Shown: positions 35,651-47,540 of the stretch, piece by piece
Numbering within the stretch: position 1 is the first letter of the stretch
Layout of the letters: every line of letters begins with the position of its first letter
Source: Sorex araneus
Taxonomy: Eukaryota; Chordata; Mammalia; Eulipotyphla; Soricidae
DNA: 64,000 nt
Direction of reading: 5' to 3'
Assembly (NCBI RefSeq): GCF_027595985.1
Contig: NC_073307.1
Span: forward strand, 17,288,395 to 17,352,394
The notes under the pieces: model-generated
Databases searched by the model: none
The model's input: the letters and a program-made list of their open reading frames with translations, nothing else
What the model was told of the DNA's origin: nothing
Program-made: the position numbers and the translations under genes

Positions 35651-35774
35651 GTCAGTATTCCATTTGTATGAATCAGAGTATTCCACTAGCATGAAAAATA
35701 ATCAATGTTTTTAGGTTTCAATTGGACTAATTTCAGTACCCAGTGAGACTAAGGCCCTCCACTCCCAGCTTTAG

Positions 35775-35875
35775 GCTCCTGATCTGTTGAGAGACCATAG
35801 ATGTGGTGGAGGGGATGGAGCCTGGACCCTCACCTTTCAAGTCACATGCTTGCTCAACTGAACTATTCTCTCAGC
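35775..35875 (-). repeat. degenerate SINE (tentative)
   Basis: agaccatagatgtggtggag, then tcaagtcacatgcttgctca and actattctctcagc follow the reverse SINE order at low identity. Confidence 0.35.
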
Positions 35876-36289
35876 ATAAAAATATGTCTATTCCACGTGT
35901 GAATCTTGCCATTCATTCCTATTTGGTGACCACATTCTAAAGTGAAATCGCAACAACACCAAATCCTCATGCTGTGGTTTGAGTTCTGAAATCAATCACA
36001 GCAATGAAGGTAAGAATTAGTCGAATAATCCCTGGGTGAATAGGCCGAGTAGGTGGAGGACATCTCTGTGGTTCTCACAGTCCAAACAGGCCCACAGCAA
36101 AGGGAAGTTCCTTTGGAAGGATCGCTGTGAGGAGCCTGACAATCCTCGAACTAATCCTTAGGCTTTTGTACTTGACAAAAATAGCTATGTAAGTCAATCT
36201 AGTAGTAGAAAAAAAATTGTAATGTTTTTATATCAATTTTATAAAGTAAGTCAATTCTAAACCAGTTGTAAGCCCTGATTTGCTGTTAA

Positions 36290-36870
36290 TAGGAATATAA
36301 GTTGGTTTATCCTCCAAAAAATGAGTCTGGAGATTTCTCATTTAAAATATTTAAAATAGATCAACCATATGATAGAGTACTTCCATTCCTAAGTTTACAT
36401 CCAAAGAACAGAAAAACAGCATTTCAAAAGGATATATGCACATGGATGTTCACTTCAGCACTACTTACAGTAGAATTTTGGCAAGAACCAAATGCCGAAC
36501 ATGAGATGGGTGGGTCTTTATCCACTTTCTTTAAGTTGGTTCATGCACACAAAGGAATAATACAGAGTGATAAAAGATGAAATCTTGCCTTCACAATAAT
36601 ATGGTTAAAATTGGAGGGGATCATGGAAGATTATAAAGGAGAAAAACAAATTCCAGATTATCTTTCTCCTACGTGGAATATGAAGAAACAAAGCAAAGAA
36701 TAGCGAACGCCAAATTAAAATGAACCTTTTAACTCTGACACTCAGGTTACCAGTGGGGGCAAGAGAAGGAGGAATGTAGTAACGTATTTTAAAGAAGTAG
36801 GAAATTGTACTCCTAAATCATAAAACGTCTTATAATTACTATCACCTAATTTTTAAGAAAGTAAGTGAAA
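36290..36870 (+). mobile_element. old L1 3' region
   Basis: tcaaccatatgatagagtac, catggatgttcacttcagca, then acaaaggaataatacagagt and ttctcctacgtggaatatg: the sense strand of an L1 3' region. Diverged, with no ORF. Confidence 0.65.
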
Positions 36871-37444
36871 GAAACTGGTTAGTTCACAAAGAAAATAATT
36901 ATCTACTTAACACAGACAATTGCAAAACCTTGCAAAACCTCACAGAAATACACTTCAGCTTTTGGGTTTGGAGAGTTCTTTGAAACCATTAATTTACATT
37001 GCTCATGTTGTAACCAAAGCTTGAGTCTTCTTGTTTTCTCTTTATTAAAGTGGAACAAGGTCATCTTAGACTTCTGCAGGGAACGTGTAGTTCCAGGTCA
37101 AGAACTAGAAGTGAGTGCCCATTCCCTACCATCCTAATGGGCTTCATTTCTGCCCACAAGATGGAATGTGCTCTGTCTCCTGATATTGCGACCAAAATAC
37201 TTCTATACTGGCAATTAAAACACGCAGTTTCAGAAAAGAATCTGTAATTGGGAACAGTTAAAGAGCTATACAAATGAAGAAATTTCACTAGCACATTCTA
37301 CAGAAAATTCAAAGGAAAAATGACTACCTAGTATTGTTTGTTGTTAATCTCTTCTATAAAACTGAAAAGGAGAGCTAATACATTCTGTGAAATCCACAAC
37401 CTAAGTCGGAAACCACAAAGGACATCACAAGCACGCGTGTTTGG
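36871..37444. other. intergenic DNA, nothing recognised
   Basis: No supported feature. Confidence 0.45.
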
Positions 37445-37486
37445 GCGCGCGCGCGCGCGCACAAACACACACACACACACACACAG
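37445..37486. repeat. (GC)n then (AC)n microsatellite
   Basis: An alternating purine-pyrimidine block of about 40 bp with eight GC units, a Z-DNA-prone tract. Confidence 0.9.
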
Positions 37487-37582
37487 AGTAAATCAACATC
37501 TCTAATTAACATAGATTCAGAGAAGACAGGAGGACTGAGAGTGAGAGAGAGATCAAAAGACTGGAGTGAGCCTTGCATGCAC

Positions 37583-37585
<3 letters not shown>

Positions 37586-37665
<80 letters not shown>
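37586..37665. repeat. (CT)40 microsatellite
   Basis: An uninterrupted run of about 80 bp, the longest perfect dinucleotide repeat in the window. It directly abuts a SINE fragment, and the exact length is assembly-sensitive. Confidence 0.95.
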
Positions 37666-37668
<3 letters not shown>

Positions 37669-37772
37669 ACACCCAGCAGTGCTCAGAGGACCTTATGGGA
37701 TGCTGGGAATTGAACCTGGGTCAGCCGGGTGCAAGGAAAACGCCCTACCCGCTGTGCTATCTCTCCAGCTCC
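37666..37772 (-). repeat. SOR SINE fragment
   Basis: cacacccagcagtgctcaga, gggatgctgggaattgaacc and gctgtgctatctctccagct. The middle of the SINE is missing. Confidence 0.8.
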
Positions 37773-37913
37773 ACCAAATTCTATCTGTAATACCACAAGC
37801 CCAACCCCCCCACTCCCCCCCCACACACACACCGTCCTCCCATTCTGTAAGCCCTGACAACCACTGCGTGTGGCCCCCAACCAGAAACAAAACAAACTAG
37901 AAATACATAGTCT

Positions 37914-38092
37914 AGGGGCTGGAGAGTCAGATAGTACATCAGGCCAGGTGCTTGCTTTTGATACGGACAACCTAGGTATAATCCTGGCACCCCATATAGT
38001 CACCCAGGCACGGACAGCAGTAATTCCTGACTGTAGAGCCAGAAGTAAGCCTAAGCAGTTATGCCCTATTTGCCCCCACAAAAAAAGACATT
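37914..38092 (+). repeat. SOR SINE, diverged
   Basis: ggggctggagagtcagatag, ctaggtataatcctggcacc and cagtaattcctgactgtaga. Confidence 0.8.
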
Positions 38093-38215
38093 GCTGAAAG
38101 AAATAGAAGACACAGAAATAAAATGACATTCTGTGTTTATAAATGGGAAGAATTAGCATCAATAATATCTAAAAATTTCAATATAGATTCCATGAAATCC
38201 CTATCAAAATCCTTC
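38093..38215 (+). mobile_element. L1 ORF2 fragment (tentative)
   Basis: taaatgggaagaattagcat, atagattccatgaaatccct and atcaaaatcc resemble the L1 ORF2 stretch around the conserved GRINIVKM region. Short and broken. Confidence 0.5.
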
Positions 38216-38379
38216 GCTGCTCTACTACCTCACAGGCCCCTGTTGGATACCATTTTAATTTATTTTATCTGGACACAGGGACGTCTGTGCCAGTTAACTG
38301 CTTTGGATCTTAATTGTAACTTTTATTTTATGGGGCATAAAGTCACATAATGTTTGTGCCTCGTTGCAGACACTTCTTC

Positions 38380-38960
38380 CTTCTAATGTCCTACTATTTA
38401 TGCATTCATTGTCAGATTCTTAATGAGATTTGTCCAATTTGGCTCAAATAAAACTATTGCCTCGTTACTCAACCTGATATGCACATTTGAAAATGAGTTT
38501 GATGAGATCCATTACTAACACTTTTTTTTTTGTTTTGTGGATGTTAATACTGTTCAAGATTAACATGCATGGTTAAAAGTCCTCAAGAATAATTTGAAGG
38601 ATTGTCAACTAACCTATATTTATTGTAATTGTAGTCGGGCAATATCTCATTTCCACTTAGCTTTGTGATAAAAATAGTTCTAATTTGTTTTCTTTGTACA
38701 CTTACTGGATTAATTACAGTAGAACAAGCCAAGCGATATTATTGTAGCAGTTGGCTAAACTTGACACAAACACGGTAATTAAAATGATTGCTTTTTAATT
38801 TCTCCCCTTTTCAGTGGTTTAATGAGTTGAATCTACAGTGCTATACGCTTTAAAGAATTTGATTTGAGAATCACTGGCTTTTCTCAAAGTGCTTTCATTG
38901 TTTGCAAGGCAGTGGTGCTGCTGTTGTTGGGAGTTTCCTTTAGAAAGGAAACACCTGGAT
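38380..38960. other. repeat-free stretch, candidate conserved element
   Basis: No repeat recognised; AT-rich with several homeodomain-type TAATTA/ATTAAT motifs (38710-38720, 38775-38800). See findings. Confidence 0.35.
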
Positions 38961-40139
38961 TCTGCTTCTATGTGATATCTACTCATTTAAAAAAAGAGAA
39001 AAAAAAGTGTTTGGGGGGGTGATGTATTGCTTCTGTCCTACTTAGATCATCATGGAGTAATCAAGTGTATTTGCCTCTCCAAATTTATGCTGGCAACGGA
39101 CATGCATATACACACACATGCTTGGTAGAAAAACAGTTTCCTCAGTGTTGTATATGTCTATTTCAACATGTCTTCCAGTTTTTCAGTGCCTCAGTCATTC
39201 CCCAAAGCAATTGTATTCGACTGCTCCCCTGGCCTGTCAGTCTCTTGCTACTAGATGTCTGACTACATCTGGAAAGGTCATTTTTTGTTAATATTAAAGT
39301 AGAGGCCTGGAAAGAAATGAAAGATGGTTTTTGCCAAAGGTCTAGTCTTTTCTTCCTCTAAAAAATCAATCACCTGTACCACTCTCGGCCTTTCCATTGT
39401 GTTCCTTCATGGTTTGCCAATTAACATCTCCCAGTGCTCAGGGGTCACTAATCCGGACAGCATCCTTTGCTTTCCCCTCCTACTGATTCACATCAAAGTT
39501 GTGAGAAATCTATTGCACTTCCTTTTTGATTTTTTTTCATCAGTGTCTGGGTTGCTTTGTGCAAACTTTGTGCATGGGTTAAACAGCCTAATTATAAATG
39601 GAGACAAAAGAAATAGGAGAAAGGTTCATTCAAATGGGCCTGAATGAGAACACCTTTCAACCACAAACTTTTGAATTAAAGTATCTGAGTTAGTGCAGCT
39701 TTGGATAATTTTAGAACAGAGCCCAGTGGAGAGATGGGAATATTTCATTTCCTCTGTATATCCCTGATGGAATTTTCTGTTTTATACTTGATTGTGGACA
39801 ACCTCCTCTCTAGTCTACATCTAAAATCAAATAATTTTACCTGCACTTTAGTAAAGAAGGGTTTAGAGGGCAATTGGAGAACCATGTCATTTTCAAGTTT
39901 CTTCGGTGTCCCTAACACTTTTTGAAGTAACCAGTGTCAGTTTAATTCTGGGACCTGGGTTTGCTTTGCTGACTTCATATCTAGACCTGAAAGGCTCTTC
40001 ATTTGCTCTTACACATTCAATTTTAGCCCCCATATTAGAGATAACCAAATATTTATCCAAACCACAAATGTCTCCCGATCATCTGTTTTCTACAGAAACT
40101 TAGAGATGTTCCACCGTCACTGTAAATTCAATATGCACA
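38961..40139. other. intergenic DNA, nothing recognised
   Basis: Unique sequence; the open frames of 65-107 codons here show no family features. Confidence 0.45.
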
Positions 40140-40290
40140 CTATGAATGAAACCTTCTCTGATCTCTTCTGACTAGTTGCCCTTCTACAATCCACAATACT
40201 CCCAGGCCCTCCATTCCGCCCCCCCTTCTATCCATCTGCCTCCCTCCTTTCTCTTCTTCCTTTCTTTCCCTGTAACTTAGATACATTCCT
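40140..40290 (+). repeat. L2 LINE fragment (tentative)
   Basis: gaaaccttctctgatctctt followed by a pyrimidine-rich stretch resembles the L2 3' region. Confidence 0.4.
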
Positions 40291-41261
40291 GTAAACATCA
40301 GAGCCAAAATTTGACATTCTGTCTCCCTGGCTTCTTCTATCTGTGCACCAAATGTGTCTTCTATATTTTTTTCTATCTGCCCCCTTTCTCTATCGTAATG
40401 TCACCGGGCTGTGTGGATTGACACAAACTTTAATTCACTCAGTACTTATTAGTCTACACCATTCCAAGAACTAGAATAACACACTGAGGATATTGAATCA
40501 GTAAAATTGCTATGACAATTGCAATGGTCTCTAAATTGTTCAGCCATTATCCTATTCTTTGGGCCACAAATTAACTTCCCCAAATACACACTTGATAATG
40601 TTTTATTACTATAACAAATTTATATTCATTATTATCTAAAATCTTCAGAAATCTTCATGTAGAAGAACTCCAGGTCCTTAGCTGCAGTTTGATTTATGGT
40701 TTTGTGTCCACCAGTAAAAACACCATCTCACCTTCTTTGTCAGAATCATTTCCTGCAGAGAGTTCTGTAGAACAACTTCACTGTGGATAAGAGGCGGGGG
40801 ATTATTGTTTATTGCTGCTAGAAGCAAGACTCTGGGGAAGATTGGGGTAAGCAGGTCCATGAATTAATCAATTAGCATGTAGTTGAATGAGTTAGCACCA
40901 GTTAGTGCCAAAGCCACAATTTGTTTCCAAGACACTATCTGGGTATCTCAGAAATGTGAATGAGTGATTTGTAAATTAATCTTGATCAAACTCGGATCTT
41001 ACGACATCAACCAAACCTCTTTGATTAGGTGATATCTTTACGCTGGAAATGTCTTTTTCTAAATAATAATAGAGCATTATGATATGAGTGATTCACATAA
41101 ATAAAAAAGTCCATAAAGTAGAAACTAAAAGTCCCTGTGTGACCACCTACTCTGCAGATTCTAAGAACGGGAGGAGTTACCAAACACGAGGGGTGAGCAC
41201 GTACTGACATGTCCACTGAACTTTTTCACTCTTTTGTTCCTCAGTCTCTTTTCTTGGAAAC
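40291..41261. other. intergenic DNA, nothing recognised
   Basis: No supported feature. Confidence 0.45.
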
Positions 41262-41400
41262 TGGGGAGGCAGTTCAGCCCTAGAGCACTTGCCTTGCATG
41301 TGTGAGGTTCTGGGTTTGGTCACTACAAAAACGCAAACCAAAAATCAAATGCACATACAAAAAAAGATCAACATCTCTGGGTTTGGTCACTATCAAAATG
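41262..41400 (+). repeat. tRNA-like SINE head
   Basis: actggggaggcagttcagcc, ctagagcacttgccttgcat and ttctgggtttggtcac resemble a tRNA-derived head with eroded box A and B. A partial second ctgggtttggtcacta copy lies 60 bp on (41377). Confidence 0.5.
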
Positions 41401-42739
41401 CAAACAAAAATCCTCATCAACATCAAAGATCACCATCTTTCCTTTTTCAACACCATAACAGCTGGACATTCGCTGGTGTAGATGACATTTCATCCCAAAT
41501 TTCTATTCTCATTGGCATTTCCAAAAGTTACAAGAAAAGCGGAAGCCAGGTGTGTCATCGAGACTCTTCAGCGACCAGAATATACCACTGCGCAAGTTCC
41601 AGGGTGACCGGTCAAGACAGGCCCCAACAATGGGAGAAGTCTCTGCATCGGGGCATGGATGCTGTCTGGATGCTGTCTGACCACTAGGTGGTCCTGTAAC
41701 CTATCTGATACAGTTCCCATTTGCAGGCTGAAGTCAGGAACAGAAACGTTTTGGGTTGAATTTCTGTCCCCACACCTTTCCCAGTTGTTTCTGTCTTAAT
41801 TCCTACCCACTACTCCACATCCAGCTAGAATTTGATCACAGTATTAATATGCAGGATCCCACAAAGGTTGTTTTGAGTCTCCTGGGGGAAAGCCATTTTC
41901 TTCACCAGCCTGGGCTCAGGCTAAGGCTGCTGGTTGCTACATAATTCTGGAGAAAAAGATTCACAGGCAGGAATTAGAATTTTCTCCAGCTTCATTGATG
42001 GCTTCACACTTCATTCATTCGTTTTTTCATTCAAGACACACTTATCAAGCCTATTTTTTAATTGGGGAAACTAGCAGATCCAAAAGACAAGAGACTGGGG
42101 TGTCCAGTCCTTGCAAGCTTGACAATCACTTACAGGAGCCTCAACCAAGTTACTCGCTTAATATTCAACTTCCCTTCTCCTGAATCTCAGTTTTCTTCCA
42201 AGGACTACTGCCCCTCCTTTTTCTGTCCAAGAGTATCAAGTGTCTGATGGAGTCCCTGATGAGCCAAGGGACTCCATTCTTGCCTGTTCATTGCATGGCC
42301 ATTTCCACTGATTGTCTCACAGAAAGAGATGCAACTTTGCTGAGACTTCACTGGAGCTATGGAGGAACAAGGCTTTTTCTTCTTTCATGGAACCTGGACG
42401 GATATAAGCTTGAATCTGTTGATAGCAAGTTTACTGAAAGTCTGAGGACAAAGGAAGTGTGGAGAGGGAGTAAGGAGAAAGGAAGACACTGGTTGCTGAT
42501 GAGGATCCTTGAGTCTTGAATCAAAATATGTCTGAAGGTAGATCAGTAATCCTTTTCACTTGGTCTTACTTGAATCAGATTTCCAGTTCCTGATGTCAGA
42601 GGTATCATCAGTATAGATTATCTAAAAGTCATAAATACATAGATGCTTAGAATAAAAGGATACATAAGGGAGATGATTGAGGTTAGTTCAAACGTCTAAT
42701 CCAATAAATAGCAGAGACATCTAACCCAGAGAGAAGGAT
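41401..42739. other. intergenic DNA, nothing recognised
   Basis: Unique sequence. The open frame at 41289-41687 is 132 codons but repetitive at its start and has no domain. Confidence 0.4.
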
Positions 42740-43120
42740 AACTTCTTTAAGTTCCTCTGAACACTTTTTTGTTCCCCTGAAGCTACTATAACAAAGCACC
42801 CTGGACTTAAATAACAAAAGTGTATTTCTCATTTGTTTGCTTTCTCTTAGTCTGGAAATGAGAAATTTGAGATCATGTACTAACAGGGTTGGTTTATTTT
42901 AAAACTCTCCATGGCTTGTGATTGGAATCTTGTCCCTGTGACCCTCACCTACCTTCACTCTACCCACACCTATCTGTGTCCAGATTTCTTTATCTTATAA
43001 GGACACCAGTTACAGAGGATAAGGGCCCACCCTAATGATCTCATGTGAGTTTGATTATATATTAAAGAGCCCCATCACCAAATAAAGTCTCATTCCATAG
43101 GACTTTGGCCTAGGGTTTTT
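42740..43120. repeat. old mammalian dispersed repeat, family not assigned
   Basis: gaagctactataacaaagca, tataaggacaccagttacag, gggcccaccctaatgatctc and aataaagtctcattcc match a common ancient mammalian repeat that I know by sequence but cannot name with certainty. The reverse type is seen at 49590-50125. Confidence 0.5.
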
Positions 43121-43289
43121 TCAACACATGTCTTTGGTGAGGATTTGCCTATCCAACAATAGCTTGGATGAAAAAAACAAGGAAAAGTAGATTTTTTTTC
43201 TCTCCATGAACTTACAGTCTTTATAAGACCATCATAAAACATAAACCCTTACTAAGAAAATAAAACACTCGTATTGGCGTATTGCTGCA

Positions 43290-44060
43290 TGTTGTAATAC
43301 CTATCATTTACTTTAATAGAAGACAATAATCCTGTGAGATAACTACTGTTGAAATCATATTTTAATGCTAAGTTACTAAATTTTGAAGAAAAAGTCATTT
43401 CCAAGTGGAAGGTTTTGGGTTCATAGTTCTACAGTAGCTATTAACTCATATAAAATTTTTCTCTGAAAATAGCATCTTATTTATTGCATTCTATTTTCTT
43501 TATAGTAAATCAAGTTTAATTTTTTCTTTCCCCCCTTGCTTTTCACTGTTGCCTGCCCTAGGCATCACCCATTATAAAAGTAAATGACATTTATTGTAAA
43601 CTCACTGTTTTAGGAGAGTGTCACATATTTTATGCACTAATTCTTACTGAGTCATCAAAGTATGGTTTTGAGGTCATCCTGGGTGTCTCCATCACATTAA
43701 AAAAAAAAGTAAGGCATAGCCTAGTTAATAATCTGTCCAAGGTTATCTAGTTTTGAAAAAGCAAATTAGCAAGCATGTTCACTGCTTCTGTTCATAATTA
43801 GAATCTTCCCTCTGAGGGGCAGTCCTCTAAGTTATAGAAGCCCTGAGCATTGCCCAGAGAGAGTTGGGGAGCTTATGAGATACAAGAGGAAAAATCTTTA
43901 TTGATTCGCTGCTCTGTGTCAGAACTGCTGGTAGGCACTTTCACATATCATTTTGTTAATGTAGCATAACAATGATAAAAAGACTACTTCCCTTATGGAG
44001 ATGGAACTTAGATTACTCAGAAAACTTGCTCTCCTGACTTTGAGTGCATATTTGTCTAAG
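43290..44060 (-). repeat. MIR-type fragments
   Basis: At least three diverged reverse-strand MIR-like pieces (about 43300-43440, 43590-43760, 43900-44045), each with a cactttaca- or ttatcccc-like block and a cagctagt/aacttgc-like block. Confidence 0.45.
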
Positions 44061-45479
44061 TGAAAATTAGTCTATGAACTTTCTGCCATATTGTTTGGAG
44101 GATCAGCTGCTCATGGGCCAGTACCCATGACCTTAATATTCTAATGGCAGAAAGGTCTAGAAGGTACTTACTGAAGGACAAGAATGATGTGAAAGGCAGA
44201 TGATACAGAATAGAAATGGCACTCGGCTTCTTCCTTGCTCCAAAATATTGTTTAATGGGTCTGGGTCAGAGGCTAATGCATCTGCCTTGAAAATTCATGA
44301 TTAAAGGTAGCATACATGATTAGTGAGTGTTTTTCAAATGTTTTACATTGAACTAAAATGAGCTTTTTTGTATTTTGAGGTCTTTTGTTCATTTTCTGAT
44401 AGTTAATGACCAGAGTTAATGAAAAGCTGGATTTCTCACCTGCCCTGAGTCTTAAGTGGATTTCTCTGGTCAGTTACCATATATATTTTAGAAACTATCA
44501 ACATTTTACAAATATTTTCTTTAAAAATCTGTATCTGTGTAAAAATCTTTAGCTATGAATATGTGCATGTATATTACTTGGTGACATCACATAGCAAATG
44601 TATGTAAATTCTGTCTCATGGAATTGTCAAAGACTTTAGGTTATCTCTATTCTAGATTCAGAAGAAAAGATTAATTATCAGATAAAACTGGAAATGTGAT
44701 TTCCTCACGCCTGTAATTTACCCCCATATTTATAATCTCATTCTAAAAATTCAAAAAAAAAATAGACAAATACAAATTGAGTAGAAGTCTGTAAAATACT
44801 TGTCCAGGATACTTGAAAGCTGTCAAGGTCCTGAAAATCAAAGAAACTTTCACAGTTTGGGGGAGATACAAAAGCAATTTTGATGAAAGGTGAATCTTAA
44901 AACAAAAAAAAGTCCATGAAAATCTCAATAAAGAATAGAACTGAGTTAGTTGTTCTGTGCTGGGTGCTGATCCCTTGGGTTTGGTCATTACACTATAATG
45001 TCATTATTGAAATTCAACAAAACTGGGTAAAGGGTATATAGTATTTATCAATTTTTTATACATCTAAAATTATATTCACTAATTTTTAAAAGAAAACAAT
45101 CCTTTACAGATTAAATCCTAGTGGGTAAAATAAAACAAATAAAATATAGTAAGAAAATCATCAAAATCAAAACTATCTCAAATGACCAAAGTCAGGACTA
45201 AATGGTTTTAAAAAGTATTGAACTCTTCAGTGACAAGACACTAGACTCAAAAAGCCCTTCCAAAGCAGTGGTGTAAAGGCTGAGTGTATGATTCTGCCTT
45301 TTATGAAAACATGAGAAGGGAAGAGAACTCAATAATACAAAGTGTCCTTTGGTTATTTTGTTCATCATGCATTCTTGGCATCGCTCTCAACCTTTTAAGG
45401 AAAGCATTGCATTGAAATATTATTTATGCTGATCACTGATTTTTATATCAGTGTCTCTTTTTTCTACTTTACCCAGATC
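44061..45479. other. intergenic DNA, nothing recognised
   Basis: AT-rich; no supported feature. Confidence 0.45.
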
Positions 45480-45640
45480 GAGGCACAGCTCAACATCACT
45501 GTAGGTGTTATTATCTCTATATTAAAATTTAAAGAAGCTAGGCATTTGCAAGTGAGTTTTGCCATTGCCATCCAGCTATGAGACCATCACACTCGAATCC
45601 ATAAATCTATGTTCTTGAACACTATATGATACCACATTCC
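45480..45640 (-). repeat. MIR fragment
   Basis: gaggcacagctcaacatcac, gttattatctctatatt, ccatccagctatgagacc and actcgaatccataaatctat. Confidence 0.55.
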
Positions 45641-47074
45641 CTTATGCCTAAAAAAAAACTCTTACAGCATGGTCTCAATTGGCAGGATATGGGATTCTAC
45701 TATCACTGCCTTATCTAAGTATGCAGCTCTCATTACCTCAGTGTTTGGGAGAATTTCATGGATCATTGATGACTGACTGATTCTCTGGCCCAGCTAGTCA
45801 TCAGAGTCCAGGGGCTCTTTGCTTTAATCTTTGTTAGTAACCTAATCCCAATAACTTCCAATAATTCGCCATAAAATAATGGACAGAGACTTGGTATTGC
45901 CTTTCATTGGCTTATTGTACTCATTTGGTTGAAAAATCATATGGTTCAAGTAGCCAAATGTAATAATAATGCCACATTACTAGTACTAAACCCTAAGTCA
46001 GACCCAGGGGAGAGTTGAGGTGCAAAGCTTGGGTGGCTTGTGCATGGTGTAGCAGCAGCAACAGCAGCAATGTGTGATATTATTCAATGGGATATGAAGA
46101 AGTTTTACTCTTCCAGTAGAGAATTTTTAAATTAATTAGCTAAAATTAATTTCTTTAGAATATTTTTTAACCTGAAACTCTCATAGAATATTTTTTAGGG
46201 AATCGTTGCTAAAACTGATTCCTAAAAGCTTTCATGTTTAGGTGATATATGGTTAAGTATACACTGGCATCCTTAAGATGATATTTAACTCAAACTACTC
46301 CCCCATAAATATCACCAATTTCTTTCCTGACTGTTTTCTTTTTTAGTTTTAAAATAGAGTACAAAGCCTCTAAGTCTACAATAGACATTAAGTATAGAAT
46401 TATTCCGAAGGAAGGGACACATGATTAAATTCACTTGAACTTCTAAATGGAAGTTATTAGCTTCTTTTCAAAGAAAACTATGTAGAAATGAAGAACATGT
46501 GCTTTATGAAGTCCAAATAGAGGCTAGGTGCTGGCTTCCTTCAAAACATTCTCTGTGTCTGTTCCTAGAAATGATTTCCTGAGAATATTTGGGTGGTAAA
46601 CCCATTAGGGAGGTTTGCAAAGGTATTGAAAGTTTTCTCTTTGCTGAATTATTGCAATAATATGAAAAATAAGCACATCCATATAGATGTTTCAAAGAGA
46701 TTCACTAGCTTGTACTGAATTAGGTAATAACTCCAAGGAACCCTCAAATGGAAACACCTCATTTTTAATGCTGATGGATTCAAGTTCTAATCTTGTCAGC
46801 CAAAATTTATCTTAATTTGGGGATAAGTTTAGAGAAAAACAAGTTTTCCTAGTGAGGGTTACTGGAAATGGTTTACTTCCATTTCTGTCACCTCCACAGA
46901 TAGAATTGAATGTACAGTCTATGGGCAACTCATGTAAGTGGATTAGTAGAATCCACTTCCCTTTTCCACTGAGGGAGGCTAACCTTATGGCCTATAATGC
47001 CCTGCATGAATTCTGAACAGAGGCTCCGCTAGCACCAGCCCATGTGGTGACTTAGTCTCATATTAGTTTTACTT
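45641..47074. other. intergenic DNA, nothing recognised
   Basis: Only a short AGCAGCAGCAAC run near 46050 stands out. Confidence 0.45.
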
Positions 47075-47225
47075 CTTTTGTTTGTTATGGGGCCATATTT
47101 ATCTGTGGTCAAGGCTTACTCCTGGTTCTGTGCTTAGGACTCACTACTGGAAGTTCTCATTGGAGCTTATATGGTGCCAAGAACCATGCAAGGAAAGTAC
47201 TTACCCATTGTATGTTTTCCAGCCT
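47075..47225 (-). repeat. SOR SINE, diverged
   Basis: ttatggggccatatttatct, ttactcctggttctgtgctt and gtgccaagaaccatgcaagg. Confidence 0.75.
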
Positions 47226-47279
47226 CAAATTATTCCTAGTTTTTCAAGTGTCCACTTCTATCCTCTACTGAACACCAGC

Positions 47280-47540
47280 TACCAAACATCACTTTTTGAG
47301 GGAGCCTTGCCATACCTCTGGAATTATACTAAGGTCTTCCAATCATACATGCTCAAGAGACATTTCCCTTCCACTTGGAACAAGTACGTGGTCTAACCAT
47401 GCATAACATGTACCTTCATTACCAAAGTTAAAGTTCCAAGAGAACAAAAATTTGCCTATTTTGCTAATTACTACCTACTTAGACCCAGAACATTACTCTG
47501 AATATAGTGTTCAGTTAATACTCATTAACCATTTGGATGA
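47280..47540 (+). repeat. L2 LINE 3' fragment
   Basis: gagggagccttgccatacct, ccaagagaacaaaaatttgc, and tgttcagttaatactcatta near the 3' end follow the L2 3' order. Confidence 0.5.

Noticed and set aside
37541..37900. 119-codon open frame
   Set aside because: Its first half is the (CT)n microsatellite read as Ser-Leu repeats; the rest is a SINE.
41289..41687. 132-codon open frame, longest in the non-repeat downstream region
   Set aside because: The N-terminal part is a small tandem duplication of SINE-like sequence and the remainder has no domain features.
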